Positions 38,410 to 51,459 of a DNA stretch of 64,000 nucleotides are shown one piece after another. This DNA comes from Climacteris rufus (lineage: Eukaryota; Chordata; Aves; Passeriformes; Climacteridae). Under the pieces are notes generated by a model. That model had not been told where the DNA came from, did no database searches, and saw nothing but the letters and a program-made list of their open reading frames with translations. Position 1 is the first letter of the stretch. Each line of letters opens with the position of its first letter. The stretch lies in the NCBI GenBank assembly GCA_013398175.1, contig VZRZ01000211.1, positions 187,304-251,303 of the forward strand, given 5' to 3'. The position numbers and the translations under genes were made by a program.

Positions 38410-40440
38410 GTAAATAATTCCCTTTTTATTTTTTGGTAGTCTGATGAAAACTGCAACAATATATATCATTGTGAGATAGTTCTATGAATATCCTAATAAA
38501 GCCAGACTTTATTCCTGACACTTCTATGTAAGATAAATCGTGCTTTGTAGCAGATATCAATAAGACCTGACTTGAGGAATAAATGGAGGAAATAAGTTTT
38601 CACTCATACAACAACAAAACAAAAAAGTCATGAAGTTTAGTGGCTTAACAATAATAAACCCCAAAAGGTATAAATCTAAGTAGAAACTTAAGTTGTTTTG
38701 AATCTCATTTCTATGACTTAAACTAGGTTTTTAGGAAAGTCTGGATGTCAAGTTCAAGACACAGATACATGATGGTGAGTGTGTCTCTCCTCCTGAGAGA
38801 CATCTCCATAGATGCAGTTGCTTTGGGGGCTGAGGCTCATAGAGAAGATTCCCTAATGTGCTGGAAGGCAAAAATTATGAAGTATTGATGTGCCTGGATA
38901 TTGTGCAGTCCTAAGCAAATCTCTTTGACTCTTATCTGTCTGTCTAGTAAGTCTCTCTGTTGTACCTCTGCTTTGCTGATGTATGTATTTCTTACGTGCA
39001 CTTCTACAAAGAACCCACGTTTCTTTGTGTTTTGTGTGAACTGAGTATCTACTCAACTTCTGAGATTCACTCTCAGCAAAACTTAATGTAGTAGCATTTC
39101 ATGCAGCAAGCTGGCTTCTGTGAAATATGTGATCAAACTAGAGAAATGCCTGCACTTACAGTGTGCTGGGGCTACTAATTTTAGTGGATAGAAGAAGTTA
39201 TAGATGTTTAAATCCTGCCTGCCTGTGCTGTTGTTTCCCAAAGCTCTGCTTAGGGCTCTATAGATTCAAACCTGTAGACACAGACACCGATCCTTAGTTT
39301 CAGGTTCACAGAATGGTTTAAAATGTGCATCTTCTAAAGCAAGTTCTCAAGGGAAACATAAATTTAAACATTTTTAAAGGCAAGTGTTACTGACTTGGCT
39401 TTGAACTCAATAATAGAAGGCTGAACAGGGGCTGCTCCTGAGGAGATAAATTGAACACTGACCATCTGTGTACGAAGCAGGGGATTTGTTTCATGTGTGA
39501 TAGTTTCCCCTATGATTGCCTGGTCAGACCCAAAAGACGTTAATCTTGCTCACTGTGGAAGATACTGTCTTTCCATCACCGAAAAACAAATGAAATTATT
39601 TAGTGTATTTACTACAGAAGCTATTTCAATTAAGGCAAAGAACCAGAGAGACCTTAAAGTTTGCAGTATGAAAAATGATGCGCTGCTGGTCTAATATAAG
39701 ATTGTGAGAGGTTAATTGTTGGAAATTTGTAACAGTTGCTGTCTCCCAATAGGAACGCTGTAGTGCATCTAGTGGTCCTTGAAAAGCCAGATACCATTGC
39801 AAGCACTAAGGGGATTTTGCTTTGGAGGTTTTCTAGTATTACAACCAAATATGTTTGAAATAATTTGCAGTAGTTACAGTAACTGTCTTGACCAAAGCAA
39901 AAGCAACAAGGTACTGGGGTTGTGTCAACGTTGTGCTGGCTTGAGAGCAAAAGCAAACACTTGGATGGATTTTTGTTAGAGCTGAAATTGTGTAAGTCTC
40001 CTTTCTCTGTTTTGTTACAATATCTAGCATGTCTTACAGGACAGCAAATTGATTTTAAATTCTGATTTAAAATGTTACTCAATTTAACTAAATATACATT
40101 CAATACCTAAGATGAGCTTGAGAAAGGCCAGACTGACATTTCGGTTTAGCAACTATCAGAAAGAAAGAAAGAAGGAAAATATTCCAAACAAGAGAAATAT
40201 TTTTTACTTCTTTCAATGTGTGAAAAAATTAATACTTAAAGACAGAGTTTTGGTTGAAGGAAATTTTGTAGTCATTTGATTCTTTGCAGCCAATTAACTG
40301 CTCCCAGCTCTCAGTGACAAAGAAGGCAGAAGCTCCTCAGCCAGGGCAGTGGCAGCACAGTATGACAGCTCAAGGAGTTCCTGTCTCTGAGCCACTGGGT
40401 TACATCAGCACCACTGTGTGAAACTGTGTGCCTGGCCTGG

Positions 40441-40492
40441 GATCTGGGCCTTCTAGAGAATGAATCTTCTGATCTGCCTTCTAGAGAATCTT
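40441..40492 (+). repeat. imperfect ~30-bp tandem duplication
   Basis: GATCTG followed by (GG)CCTTCTAGAGAAT...CTT occurs at 40441 and again at 40471. The copies differ by a small indel and an extra GAAT. Confidence 0.6.
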
Positions 40493-43400
40493 GATTAAAG
40501 GGTGGAAGGGAGTGTTGTGTTGTCTGTTCTGTCTAAGGATGATCACCCCCCCCATGCAGAATAATTCAGTGCCCGTAAAGGGACAGAAAGCTGTGACAAG
40601 AAACAACGATGTCTGAGAGCAAAGTCCTCAAGCTAGTGACACAAAGCTGGTGGATCATCACACCACTGCTGAAGGCTCAGTGAGATCCTTTGGTAACTGA
40701 TTACCAATGATGTGGTCAAGATATCTCTGACACATACCAAAATTCAAACAGTTTGTGAGTTTATTGCTAATACAAGAACCCAAACCATGTGTCAGGTCAA
40801 AGAAGTCAGCTGAGCAGAGTTCAGGAGCCAGTATTCTTGTAGAATTCTTGCTCGGAGCTAGGCTTCAAACAGACCTCAGTCCTTCGGAAGGACAGCAGAG
40901 TGGTTTTCAGCATCCCTTAGAACAGCTACGTATGCAGAGGCATTGCAGCATTTTTCTTCTTTCCTTTGATTGCAATGTGTGGTGTAGCAAACATTGAAGG
41001 TAATGTTAGAAAAACAGAGGGGAAATCCTAACTGCCATGTCTTACTTGGCACAGTCCCTTTGATTCAGTCAGCACTACAGCCTGCCAGACTTCTGCAGTT
41101 GAAAGTATCTTTTGTGTTCCTTATATTTTCTTGATCTGGTAGAATTCACATCTTCATGCATCAATCACGAATGTATGCTTTCACTCAGGAAATGGAAGAA
41201 CAAGAATCTCCAAATCTGGGATGGTTTATGTTTTCAAATCCAGGGAGGAGGGGAAATATATTTGTCCCACATTTAATTAAATCTTAAATTTAATTAATCA
41301 AATGATCTTAAACTCTGTAGAAGGATGATGACCTCTAAGGATTGTCTTCAAAAAGCTAACACTGATTCAAGACTGACAGTCTCTGTGTGATACAAAACAT
41401 TCTGGAAGGCAGTTTTGTAGAGAAGAGAACGAAACTAAACTGAAGATGTGGAAGAAATGTGGTCATATATGTGCATCTACTGTGAAGTAAATATATTTGG
41501 ACTGTGGTTTGAAAACATACTGGAAACTTGGAATAGTCAGATATTAATTATATACATTGCCCCATGAAAGGAAACTGTTTAATCTGCAGGTGCCGTTTAG
41601 TCTACAAAGGTGGAAAAAAATAAAGTCTATGCAGGATCATTGTTCTATTGCTGTATTTGTTTACATAGGTGATGTTTATATCTGCCTTTCATCTCTCTGT
41701 CCAAAACTGTACTTATCATGAGGTCAGTAAAGCTATAAAGGTTGCAGAGGGATTGAAAAAATCAAACTATGCTTGAGAAAGCTCATGTATGCAGAAATAG
41801 CGGTCTTACATAGCAATGTTGGAGTTACTTTTTAAGGTTCCATGTCTGGAAACATTATTTGTTAGTGATGAACTCCAAGCTTCCTCTTCTCTGGAGAAAA
41901 AGCCTTGATTGCTGTGTACAGGATGGTGAGAAACTGTAGATTCCATGTTTTCAGTGTGTGCAGACCCAACTTCATCTGTCCTGCACATTAATCAGTGCCC
42001 CTTCTTTTGGCAGCTGTTTGTATGTTTTTAAAGCAGTAGAAGAGTAGAGATGACAGTGCTGAAATAGTTTTATTCCTTTTACTGATGCAGCAAAAAGATA
42101 CAGGGCAAAGAAGGGTGAGGTCACACTATGGGAGCAGAGGAAACAGACTGTGAATGCTTGTTCTGCCTGCAAAGCTGGGAAATTCTAGACAAATGATTTA
42201 CTGTGGGGGAGGCTGAACCTTAGGATAAAAGAAGAAGTTTTAGGATGAAAAAGAATGTATATGTGTCCAGAGAAACCCAATCATATGGTAATGCAAAATC
42301 AAAAATAATGGGAATGGGATAATGAAGTTTTTATGGTATCTGCAGGTTCCCTTTATGGCATGTGCAAGTTAATAAGCAAATAATACTCCCAAACCTAAAA
42401 TTACAAGCTAGATGATTTTTTCCTACATCTCCTTCAACCCCAGTGTGTCAACCTATCTTAACAAATTAAATTACTTTAAAAGAAATTATAGTAGGTTTTA
42501 AAAGAACTAAGCATTCTCACTTAGAGCATATTGCTTTAATAATCCAACTGGTATGTTCTTGTTCTATTCTTGTGTCTCCAAATACACTCATTATGTGGAT
42601 AGATAGTTGACTGCTTTATATCATCAGCTTTCTCATCACTGTAATTTGAGGCTGGACCTTGTAAACTCTTTTCCAATGTTCTTTTGACAGCAGAATATTA
42701 GGTATGTGACAACAGTTTTTCAGTAAATGAAGGATGAGCCATCTTGCCACATGCATGCATTTGTGAGTAGGGTTTCTGAAAAACCGTGAAATCAGTGGGA
42801 TTTCAGATGGATATTTTTCAAAGACCTATTGGTATTTTAGCTTTGTAATTACCAGTCCAATGAATGCAAACTGCATTACAAATCCTTTGCTGTTGCAGTT
42901 GCTCGGCTCAGCTCAGGCACCTGACAGTGGTTCTGTTGGTGCTGCACCCAGCTGTCCCCCCCTGTGTTGTGGTACAGAGGATCAGGGAACCCTGTAGGGG
43001 ATTTGGAGATGAGGATTGTGATAGACGGCCGTGTCTTCAGCACAACTACTCTTTGGGGTTCCTTGTTTATACTGAGTAACTCTTTCTGCAGTGTTTTCCA
43101 TAGTGAACTCAGTTCTTGGTTCTCCTGTTTTCCTCTTCCCCCTGCACTGCTGTATCCTTCTAAAACCACCTTTAATTGCAGAATGCCTGCAGTTAATAAT
43201 GGCTGTCACGTAGTCCACATTTTAAAAGACCATAAACACAGAAGAATGGGCTGAAGTATCTGAGTTAAAAGGCTTGTTAAAGATGCTATCTGTGTGCTGA
43301 ATGCAATTCATGGGCATGTTAAAAGACATCAGATTTTCCTCTAGAGGTGTTTAGCAGAACAGCCTGGCAGGAGCTGAAGCTTTGATCTTGCTGTTTCGCT

Positions 43401-44695
43401 CTAGTGTGTGCTGTGGAAGCACCTCACTGTCTTTTTAGCTCTGGGACTTGAACTATTATTTCTGATGTCTGGATGAGTGGTGTTCATGTTCTCTGCATTC
43501 TTCATGAAGTTTTGGTATTGGGCTTTTTTTGTTTGCTTTGGTTTGGTTTAGTTTATTTGTTTGGGGGTTTAAAATGAATTTAACGCTTTACTATTTCATG
43601 CCTGTTTTTACATGACCTTAAAATATCCCAGATATTTGGACCTAAAAGCCGTAATTCAAATGAACAAATAAGACATTTACAGCAGGCTCTTCCACACTGC
43701 AAGAACTGACAACATTGAGAAAGGATTCCTATGTGAGTTTAACTTCTCTATGAAGTAGCTGCTCACTTGTAAATTTTCATTTATAGTATGTGGAACACTA
43801 CTTTTAGCTCTTTATTTTTATAAATGGAAAAGTTTTTCTATCTTGTAAAAAAATAATCTGACTTTCCAAAGGAAAGATTGGACCACCACATGTTCTTCAC
43901 TCATGAAACTGTCATTATTCAGGAAAGCACTTAGGTCTATGCTTATTTTTTGAGACATACTTAACTTCTTTTTGCATGTTGTGAGTGAAGATGAGTTAAG
44001 TGCATTCCTGAACCAGAACCTTAGCACTAATCCTTCAGTCACCGCAAAGAATAAATGAGGGGCAAAGACAAAGGGCCAAATTAAAATCAACGAGATTCTG
44101 TTCAGATGGGCTCTGCTTCAGCAAGCACATATCTAATTATAAGCACAGAAGTAGGCTCACTGACGTCAAAGTTAATTAAACTGCTTAAATTTAGGCACAT
44201 GCTTAAATTCTTTGCTGAATCAGTATTTTTGAGCCAATGAATAATAGGACAGCATTGCTGGTCCAAAGCATGATTTTTGTGGGTGGAAAGGAGTTCAAAC
44301 TCCCCCTTGCCTCCATCAGTTCTTCTGAGGTCTGCCTGCTGGCATTTGATTTGAGTCCCAGTGGTGAAGGAATGTGTCAATATGTTAAAGTTTCCTAGAG
44401 TGTTTGCTAACAATACTTCAAACATGACAGCTGGATCTCAGGTATTTCTAAGGCATCTTTCCTCCATGCAGTGTGCTCTGCAGTATGGTAGGACTATGCC
44501 CAGCACAGTAATCTTTTCAGCTTTGTTTTTTTCTGATGCGATTTCTAGTATGAAATGAATCCCTTTGTCCAGTCTCTGAAAGGCATATTACTAACTCATT
44601 TTCATAACAAAAAAATGAAGGAAACATGTAGACAGAAGTGTTAAATGAAGAGTGCCTGTCATACAGAAGCAGTTTTGATTCCTTTGGTTTCATGT

Positions 44696-44728
44696 GTTAT
44701 TTAATTTATGATGTCATAAATAAATAAC
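44696..44728. repeat. 33-bp near-perfect palindrome centred on a CRE-like site
   Basis: Left arm GTTATTTAATTTATGA and right arm TCATAAATAAATAAC are reverse complements apart from a one-base indel, with TG at the centre. The centre TGATGTCA differs by one base from a CRE/ATF site (TGACGTCA), and the arms contain homeodomain-type AT cores. It may be a regulatory dyad or a cruciform-prone sequence. Confidence 0.6.
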
Positions 44729-45244
44729 CTATTATTTGTTGGCCTTGAATCATTAAGGGCCTAATAAGAAATTCCCCTGTAGGAATACGAAGGACAACAT
44801 GATACTTCTTACACAGAAACACACATGGGAATTTCAGCCACGTTTTGTAAATGAGCTGAGGCTGGTTGTCAGCTTTTAACTATGCTCCCTGCCTAAGTAA
44901 TGCAGTGGAGTTGCCCTGATGTACTAGCAAGGGATTAATCAAGGAGGTGCACTGCAAAAGATCAGATTTCTTCTACTTGGTAAAACTCACACCACGGGGA
45001 CGTAGGGTCTGCAAAGGAAACTAATTAAGTTATCAACAAGAATAAGTTCAAAAAAGAAAAGCAGGTAAGAGAGCTAAATAAACCTAGACTTGTGTTTTAA
45101 AAGGTATTCAACATTTTGTTCATGTGTACATTATCTGCTAATCACTTTTACTTGGTGCAGAAGTCTAAAGCTTACATTTAGTAATTTTTATTTAGATACC
45201 AGAAAATGACATGTATTCATTTACTTATTCATATCTTTGTGGCT

Positions 45245-45266
45245 AAAAAAAAAAAAAAAAAAAAAA
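45245..45266 (+). repeat. A22 homopolymer
   Basis: Twenty-two consecutive A. The upstream sequence shows no clear retrocopy or polyadenylation signal in the expected place, so origin as a retroposed tail is not supported. Confidence 0.9.
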
Positions 45267-47731
45267 TTGAAAATCGCCTTCCCTCCTGATGACACCTGCA
45301 TCAGTTTTGCCAGTACTGCCTGAAAGCTGTTGCATTTGGAAAAGTGTTCTGTTAACTGTGCAGGCACCTTTGATGGCGAATAGGTGACTTGGTAGTCAAT
45401 ATTTGTCTGTATTGTGTAATTCATTTCATGCCAGTTGGGAGCTGTATTCACAGTCTAGAGCAGTGGCCTCACAGGTAACTAAAGTCAAGTCAGAGCTTCA
45501 GCTTCATTTGGTTCCCCTTGCTAGGTGAGGTAAAGTAAGGAGAGAGGGAGCAGCTGTTTGAGCAGTGAATGAGAGACCATTCTTAATGAGAGAGCTGGGC
45601 TGTTGTCAGTGACAAAGCATCAGCTTTCCTCTGTTGGGTCTCTCCCACATTGTCCTTTTCTCTCCCCCAGCAGCTCATCATCCTGCCACAGGTCAAGAGT
45701 ATGTAAACTGTAAAGAGCCAGAGCAGCTACTGCAGCTGCTGAAGTTGTGTGCATGGAGTTAGAGGAGGGAAGCAGCCTATCAGGCAAGCAGCTTTCTCAT
45801 TAATGTTCTATAAATTGCCTTTACTGTACGTTGGACATTGTCTCAGCCAGCAAAGTACAAGAAAAACTCAATCCTGAATGGTGGATTTATTTTACTATCT
45901 TTTACGTAGATTATTCCTTGACTGTATCCCATGTGTCTTCCAAAGATGATGATTTAATTAATTTAAACCAGGATTTTTTTACCACTTTTCTTAGTTTTTT
46001 TCCCCAATTCTCCATATTTTGCATACCAAGCAGCATGAAAGTGTCAAACTATATCTATTCATCATGATAACAGAAGGATCAAAGCAGGGACACAGTCATT
46101 TTATACATAGAAGTTGTCTAAATGGATAACAGATTACAGTAGAAAATATAGTAAAATCACAAGTGGGCAAACTTACTTATGATTAGATCATAAGGTCTTG
46201 AGTTACAGCTGAGCCTTCACTAAAGATTTGTTTTCTGTCTTCTCCACAGCCTTCTATGTGAATTTCCATTCTCGGTTACCCTAGGTGCTTCAGTGGGATA
46301 TAGCAGGAGGCTGTTACAGCCACTCTGCGATCTCTTGAAGCATGAGGGCTTTGAAATCTTTGTTTGGAAGTATATTAAATATCAATATTTGAGATTTTAT
46401 AAAAGCAATCAGTTGAAGAGAGAAAACACTCATTTGCCAGCCCCTAGGAAGAGTTCTTTAATGAGCATTTCCCATGCTTCATTCTTTTCCTTCTATCATC
46501 TTTCTGTTTCTGGAGTGGCAGTTAGGGGACAGTTAAGAGCAAGAGGTACAATCTGTCTTTCATACTTGCACTGCGGAGAGCAAGAACATGAAGCATCCCA
46601 TGGATTCTAAGAAAGACTCCTGTCAAAAGTGGCAAACAACTGTCCAAAGTGCACATACTTGCAGGGTGTGAGCAGTTTGAAGTCTTACTGCTATTAGTAA
46701 ATAAGTATCTCATTGAAAAGGCTAATCACACATTCTTATTAGAGAAGATGGAGTGGGGTATCTCCAGAAAGCATTGCTTTCTGACCTTTAAAACTGTTAC
46801 CTCCAGGGCAGAGTGAAGCAGGATATGTGCCTCACTATTGACTGTGACATTTCTGTCCTAAAAATAGATCACTACAATCCCTTTCTGGTTCAGACTGGCA
46901 CCCTCTGTGGGTATATGATACTCACACAGGTTGTGATTTTTACAGCGTTTTAGTAGCTGGATATCCAGATGGAATGCTAAAAGCCTCAGATTGGGAAAAC
47001 AAGGTGAAAAAAGAGGAAGGAAAGTACCTCACTGTATTTTCATTTGCTGTAGTACAGAAAATGTTTCCTGTGGAAACCTACAGCTTAATCTGAGTCTGCT
47101 GAGATCAGAGATGACTAATCCACTTAGTGGATGCTTCAGCAATGGAAAGTGGCTGCACAAATATTTGTAAACCAAGGGATCTTTTCTATCTCCTTGATTT
47201 ACATAGTTAAGGGTTAGTATGGTCTTAACTATAGGCATATGGATGTAGTTTCCTTGACTTTTATACTCCAGGTAAACTGTTGATTATATTTTCATTTTTA
47301 TGTGTGTTTTGTCTATATGCAGAAATCAAGCATTTTTATGAATACATTCAATTTCTTGCTAGTTTTGATGACTGTAAAAGGCACTAAATGTGAATTTACA
47401 CTAGACTGGTTGAAAACTGATAAGCAAAATAAAAAATTAGATAATGCATGTGTTTATTTTCCAGCCAACACTGTCAGTCATCCAAGGCCATGCAAAACAA
47501 ATGTACCAGTCCTGTTTAGCCAAATTCATGCTGACCTTCATGTAGTTAAGTTGCTTATTTGATATCACTATTAAATGGTAACATATGGGAGTTAGTGATC
47601 ATGGGAATACTGAGAATTAATCTGTACAAAAGAAAAAACTTTTTCAGTGGGACATTCAGCTTGGGCAAACTGACATGGTTAGATGGAGTTCAAGTTCTCT
47701 CTTAGTAAATCTATTGTTCTACCTACATATT

Positions 47732-47830
47732 AATCAAATCATAGACTAAACCATTTTAGGTCTGGATAAGTCTTTTCAGTGTTTTCAAGAAGAGCACATT
47801 GGCTTTTGATGTTGGGAAGGACCCCTTCAG
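47732..47830 (-). mobile_element. CR1-like LINE 3' fragment, reverse orientation
   Basis: AATCATAGACTAAACCATTTTAGGTCTGGATAAG-type sequence resembles the reverse complement of a CR1 3' terminus (ATCATAGAATCATTTAGGTTGGAAAAGACC). It is short and diverged, and the borders are approximate. Confidence 0.4.
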
Positions 47831-48719
47831 TGCCCTGACAAGGAATTGCCATTTCAACTGCAGCACAAAGAGCTGTGTCACATCCCCTTCAAACTGCTAA
47901 GAATGCACAGTGGAAACAGAAACAGGAACATTACAATTCCTAGGGGAAGCTGCAAGTGGTGTAGGGGAACAGCGACTGGTATAGCTCGGGCAGGTAAACA
48001 CAAGCGCAAAGTCACCTGCACAAAGGACACTTTCAGCTGAAGATCTGTTTGAAATAGCTGTGGGACCAAACTTCTGTTTGCTTGTCATCTTGGAGAACTG
48101 TTTGCTCTTCTTTCAGGGATGGAGAGAAGGACAAGAAATTACTTTGTTACAAAGATAGGCTCATCCCTGCTAACCCACCTACTGTTTCTACCCTACTGAA
48201 CTTCTAGCATTACAAGGAAGTCATTGTAAGTCTGTAACTTTTGAGCTGAGGAAACACATTGTTCACATTAATAAGCAGTTTCCCACAACAAATAGCAATG
48301 GGAACTTTTGGGTTCTTCATTGGAAAGAATGATACTAATTGTTTGCCATAATGAAGTGGCTAATAGGAACTCCTTCCCCACATCCCGCTTTTTTCTGGTC
48401 GGTGTGGCACATTCCAATTTGTGTTTGCTTCGAAGCACAGGAGGAATCCTGCATGGAGGGGGAAGGTTGTTTTATCATGCTCAAGCATGCAAGCAGTAAG
48501 CCTTTTACTTTCTTCATATACCCCAGTTTCAGAGTAGCTGGGAGGATTCTGGATTTCCCCCCACGTGCTGAAAAAATGCAGCATTCTTTGTTTTTCCATC
48601 ACAAATGAACTGAAACCCGTAATCTCTGTACTGAGCAGAAGTGATTAAAATAGTGTGGAACAGATGGTTTAAAAGCTGCCAAAGATTGAATCTTTTGCTA
48701 TTTTGTTTCTTGAAACAAC

Positions 48720-48850
48720 TACATTAGTTCCTGAGTCAGCTTTGAGAGGGCCATCATAACTCATCTGAGATGAGAGAGCATGCTTGTTTCTCTGTCTTTG
48801 GCTGCTAATTAATAGCAACTAATTCACTTAATTTTTTTTTTAATTAGGAA
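48720..48850. promoter_or_regulatory. AP-1 / homeodomain motif cluster, candidate enhancer
   Basis: CTGAGTCAG (48731-48739) contains a perfect AP-1 site and half a MAF-recognition element. A perfect 7-bp inverted repeat CTCATCT-G-AGATGAG follows at 48760-48774, and several TAATTA/ATTAGG cores follow near 48809-48848. The motifs are direct readings; function is inferred. Confidence 0.27.
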
Positions 48851-51390
48851 AAAAGCATACTACAAACTGAGGTAACAAATCATTTTCATGCAGGAAAAAA
48901 ATGGAAGTTTTCCATGGAGCTTTTAACAATATATTTTTCTTGGAAATTTTGCTACTTGTGTTAGGGTTCCTTCCACAGAGAGAAAAGCCACGTTCCAGTT
49001 CTACTGGAATAAAGACACAGCAGTACTTTGAAACAGTATTTGGTTTTGGTACTCAGGGTGTGTGAGTTGGATGATCTTTACACACTGATTTGTACACAGA
49101 AATTTCCAGACAATCTTGTGGTCAAGAAAACCCTCATAAAGCTGTTAGTGTCAGGTGTGCTTTCCCTGCTGTTCCAGATGAACTGATACCTTCCACTGAA
49201 GGCTCAAGACCAGGGGGCTTGCAAACAGCAGAGTCTTATCATCCCAAATGCATGTTGTGAAATAGCATCTTCCTCTTTTGAGCTGCCTTTTTTTTTTTTC
49301 ATAAATCCATAGTCTGTAGCTTAAACCAAAGAAAGATTTTTTACTGTTGAGCCAAAGCATGTCAGCTCTCTGAGTGAATGTGTGATGACAGAACACACCA
49401 TACTGGCCTCTTCCAAGTCTTTCAATTCTGCCATGGAGCTACTCCGGCAGTTTTATAGGTTGAAAATTATGACACGTTCTTTTGATTTTCCTAAATACCA
49501 ATGGTTTACTAGTGCTACTTAGAGTGATTTTTACATAGCAGTTCTCTGCTTTCAGGTCTGGCATTCCCTTGAGGAAGATTGTTAGAGATTGATTTTGTCA
49601 ATTTAGAGAAACACTTACTGGTCACAAAATTTTTGTGAAACCTTGTGATTTTCCTCTTGTTTTATGAACTGCATGAGCTGAGCCATTACCATGTTGTTGT
49701 CTTGATCCTAATTAAGTTTAAAGTTTTCAATCAGTAATCTCTCTAGCACAGTAATATTTATTTTTACATATTTGATAGTGCAAAATCCTGAATTTCATAT
49801 TCTAGTTGAGATAGAATGCTACATGTGTACAGTACAATAGTAAATCACTTCTAGAAACGTGGGTAGCAAAACCAAGCTGAATTTGTGTTTTTATTTAAAC
49901 ATGTTTTAATTTTGTTAAGGTTTGCAGTTTTATATTAGAATTTCAGAAATTTAGTAACTGTCTGATTTCTGTAGATGATGCTCTGTTTAAGCAAAGCAGT
50001 TTTGAAAAGTTAAAGTCTTGCTGAATGATTGCTGAAACTGAATCTCATGGCCATCTCCACTCTCATCGATGGGAACTGATCTGTTTGGCCCCCTCATTAT
50101 CTCCCTGTGCATCATCTCCCCAAGTAGAAGAGCCTTTGTTTTTGTATCTAGGCTCTCCTGTGAAGTAAGGAACCTGGCTTTTGAAAGATGTAACTAGAGG
50201 TCAGGAGGCAGCCAGTAGCTCAGGTCTGCGGGGGGTATCACCAGCAAAGCCTTTTCAAGTTGGAGATTTGGATTCTGGAGAGAGATTCTGTCCCCTGGCT
50301 CTTCTCAGTGGAGGATTTTGCTGTTGCATACGCTGCAGGTGTAGTTGCTAAACTGAGTTGTTGCAGTACACCTGAAACCCACTAAAACTGAGTCATGTTT
50401 TACATTCTAAGTATTTACTCTGTTTTGCTTTGTTTCCCTAAGAGATTAGAGGCTTGATACTAAATTGGCACTTCTTTCCCTGTTTTTTTTTCCTTTAGGG
50501 AGTGCCGTATCTCTTGTTGGTCAAATCTCGGTTATTCGTTTAATGGGCTTTATATCTCCTCAATTGCCAATTATTTTCTAAGGCATGGGAAGGCAAGTGA
50601 GAGAAGAGGAAGGATTTTGAAAGTTGTCTATTGAAACTTCTGGTTTTGTTTATTTTTTAAATTCTCCTAAATATGCATACTAGGAAGTGACATAATTGCA
50701 TAGACTTTTAATTTCCTCAAGGCTCTGTGTGGTCTTCACCCAGCTTCTCAGATGTTGGCTACAGATGTTTAAAATCGTTTCCTCTCAATTACACATTTGC
50801 TCTGAAGTGACAAAGTGTAAGACCACATATGTCTGAAAGGCCAATGTATGCACAAACAGTTTTTGTTAGTAGATATGACGGAAACTTTTTCCCTTGCCTC
50901 AGCTTTTAATGCACAGACAGTGAGAAATTGTTCTGCTTACTGAACTCCATGGGGGAGACTGAGTGCTGATTTTAAGTATGCATTTAAAAATGCCCTGCAT
51001 CCTCTGTGTAAATCTTTTGGACATCTCTTGTTCAAGGATGTCACGTACCCTGTAGTAGATAAGGGTTATTTGCTGTCCACTTGGGATCTTTTTAGATCAA
51101 AAGTAGTGATGTGAATTGATACAGTGACTTTACTATTTAATTAGAGGGAATATTAGAAAAATATCTATTTTAATATTTAAAAAATCTCTATTTTATTTTA
51201 TTTTTAAAACTTGGTGCGGTATGGCTGTTGTACCAAATGAGGATTAGCATAGCCAGTCTCATCTTTGATCACTGCCTAGTAGTCTTTGCCTGGACTGGCC
51301 ACAGTGTAGATGTATGCAAGAGAAAAAGTGACTGTGAATAAATGGTAATAACAGTACTGTATCTGGGAGAGGAATGGAGAAAATAATACT

Positions 51391-51459
51391 GGTTTTTTTA
51401 AATTGGTTTCCAGACATAGAGTATAGGTTTTTTTAATTGGTTTCCAGACATAGAGTATT
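51391..51459 (+). repeat. 35/34-bp tandem duplication
   Basis: The unit GGTTTTTTTAAATTGGTTTC...CAGACATAGAGTATA (51391-51425) is followed immediately by a second copy (51426-51459). The second copy differs only by one A fewer in the A run and by the last base. The near identity indicates a recent event. Confidence 0.92.

Noticed and set aside
39654..40103. 149-codon open frame on the minus strand
   Set aside because: No known motif, Cys/Ser-rich low-quality composition, and it overlaps frames on the + strand. Judged chance.
45245..45266. A22 tract as the poly-A tail of a processed pseudogene
   Set aside because: The sequence upstream shows no recognisable coding sequence, no AATAAA at the expected distance, and no target-site duplication that I can see.
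49050..49085. GTTGGATGATCTTTACAC as a CR1 3' fragment
   Set aside because: The match is under 20 bases and lacks the terminal octamer repeats.
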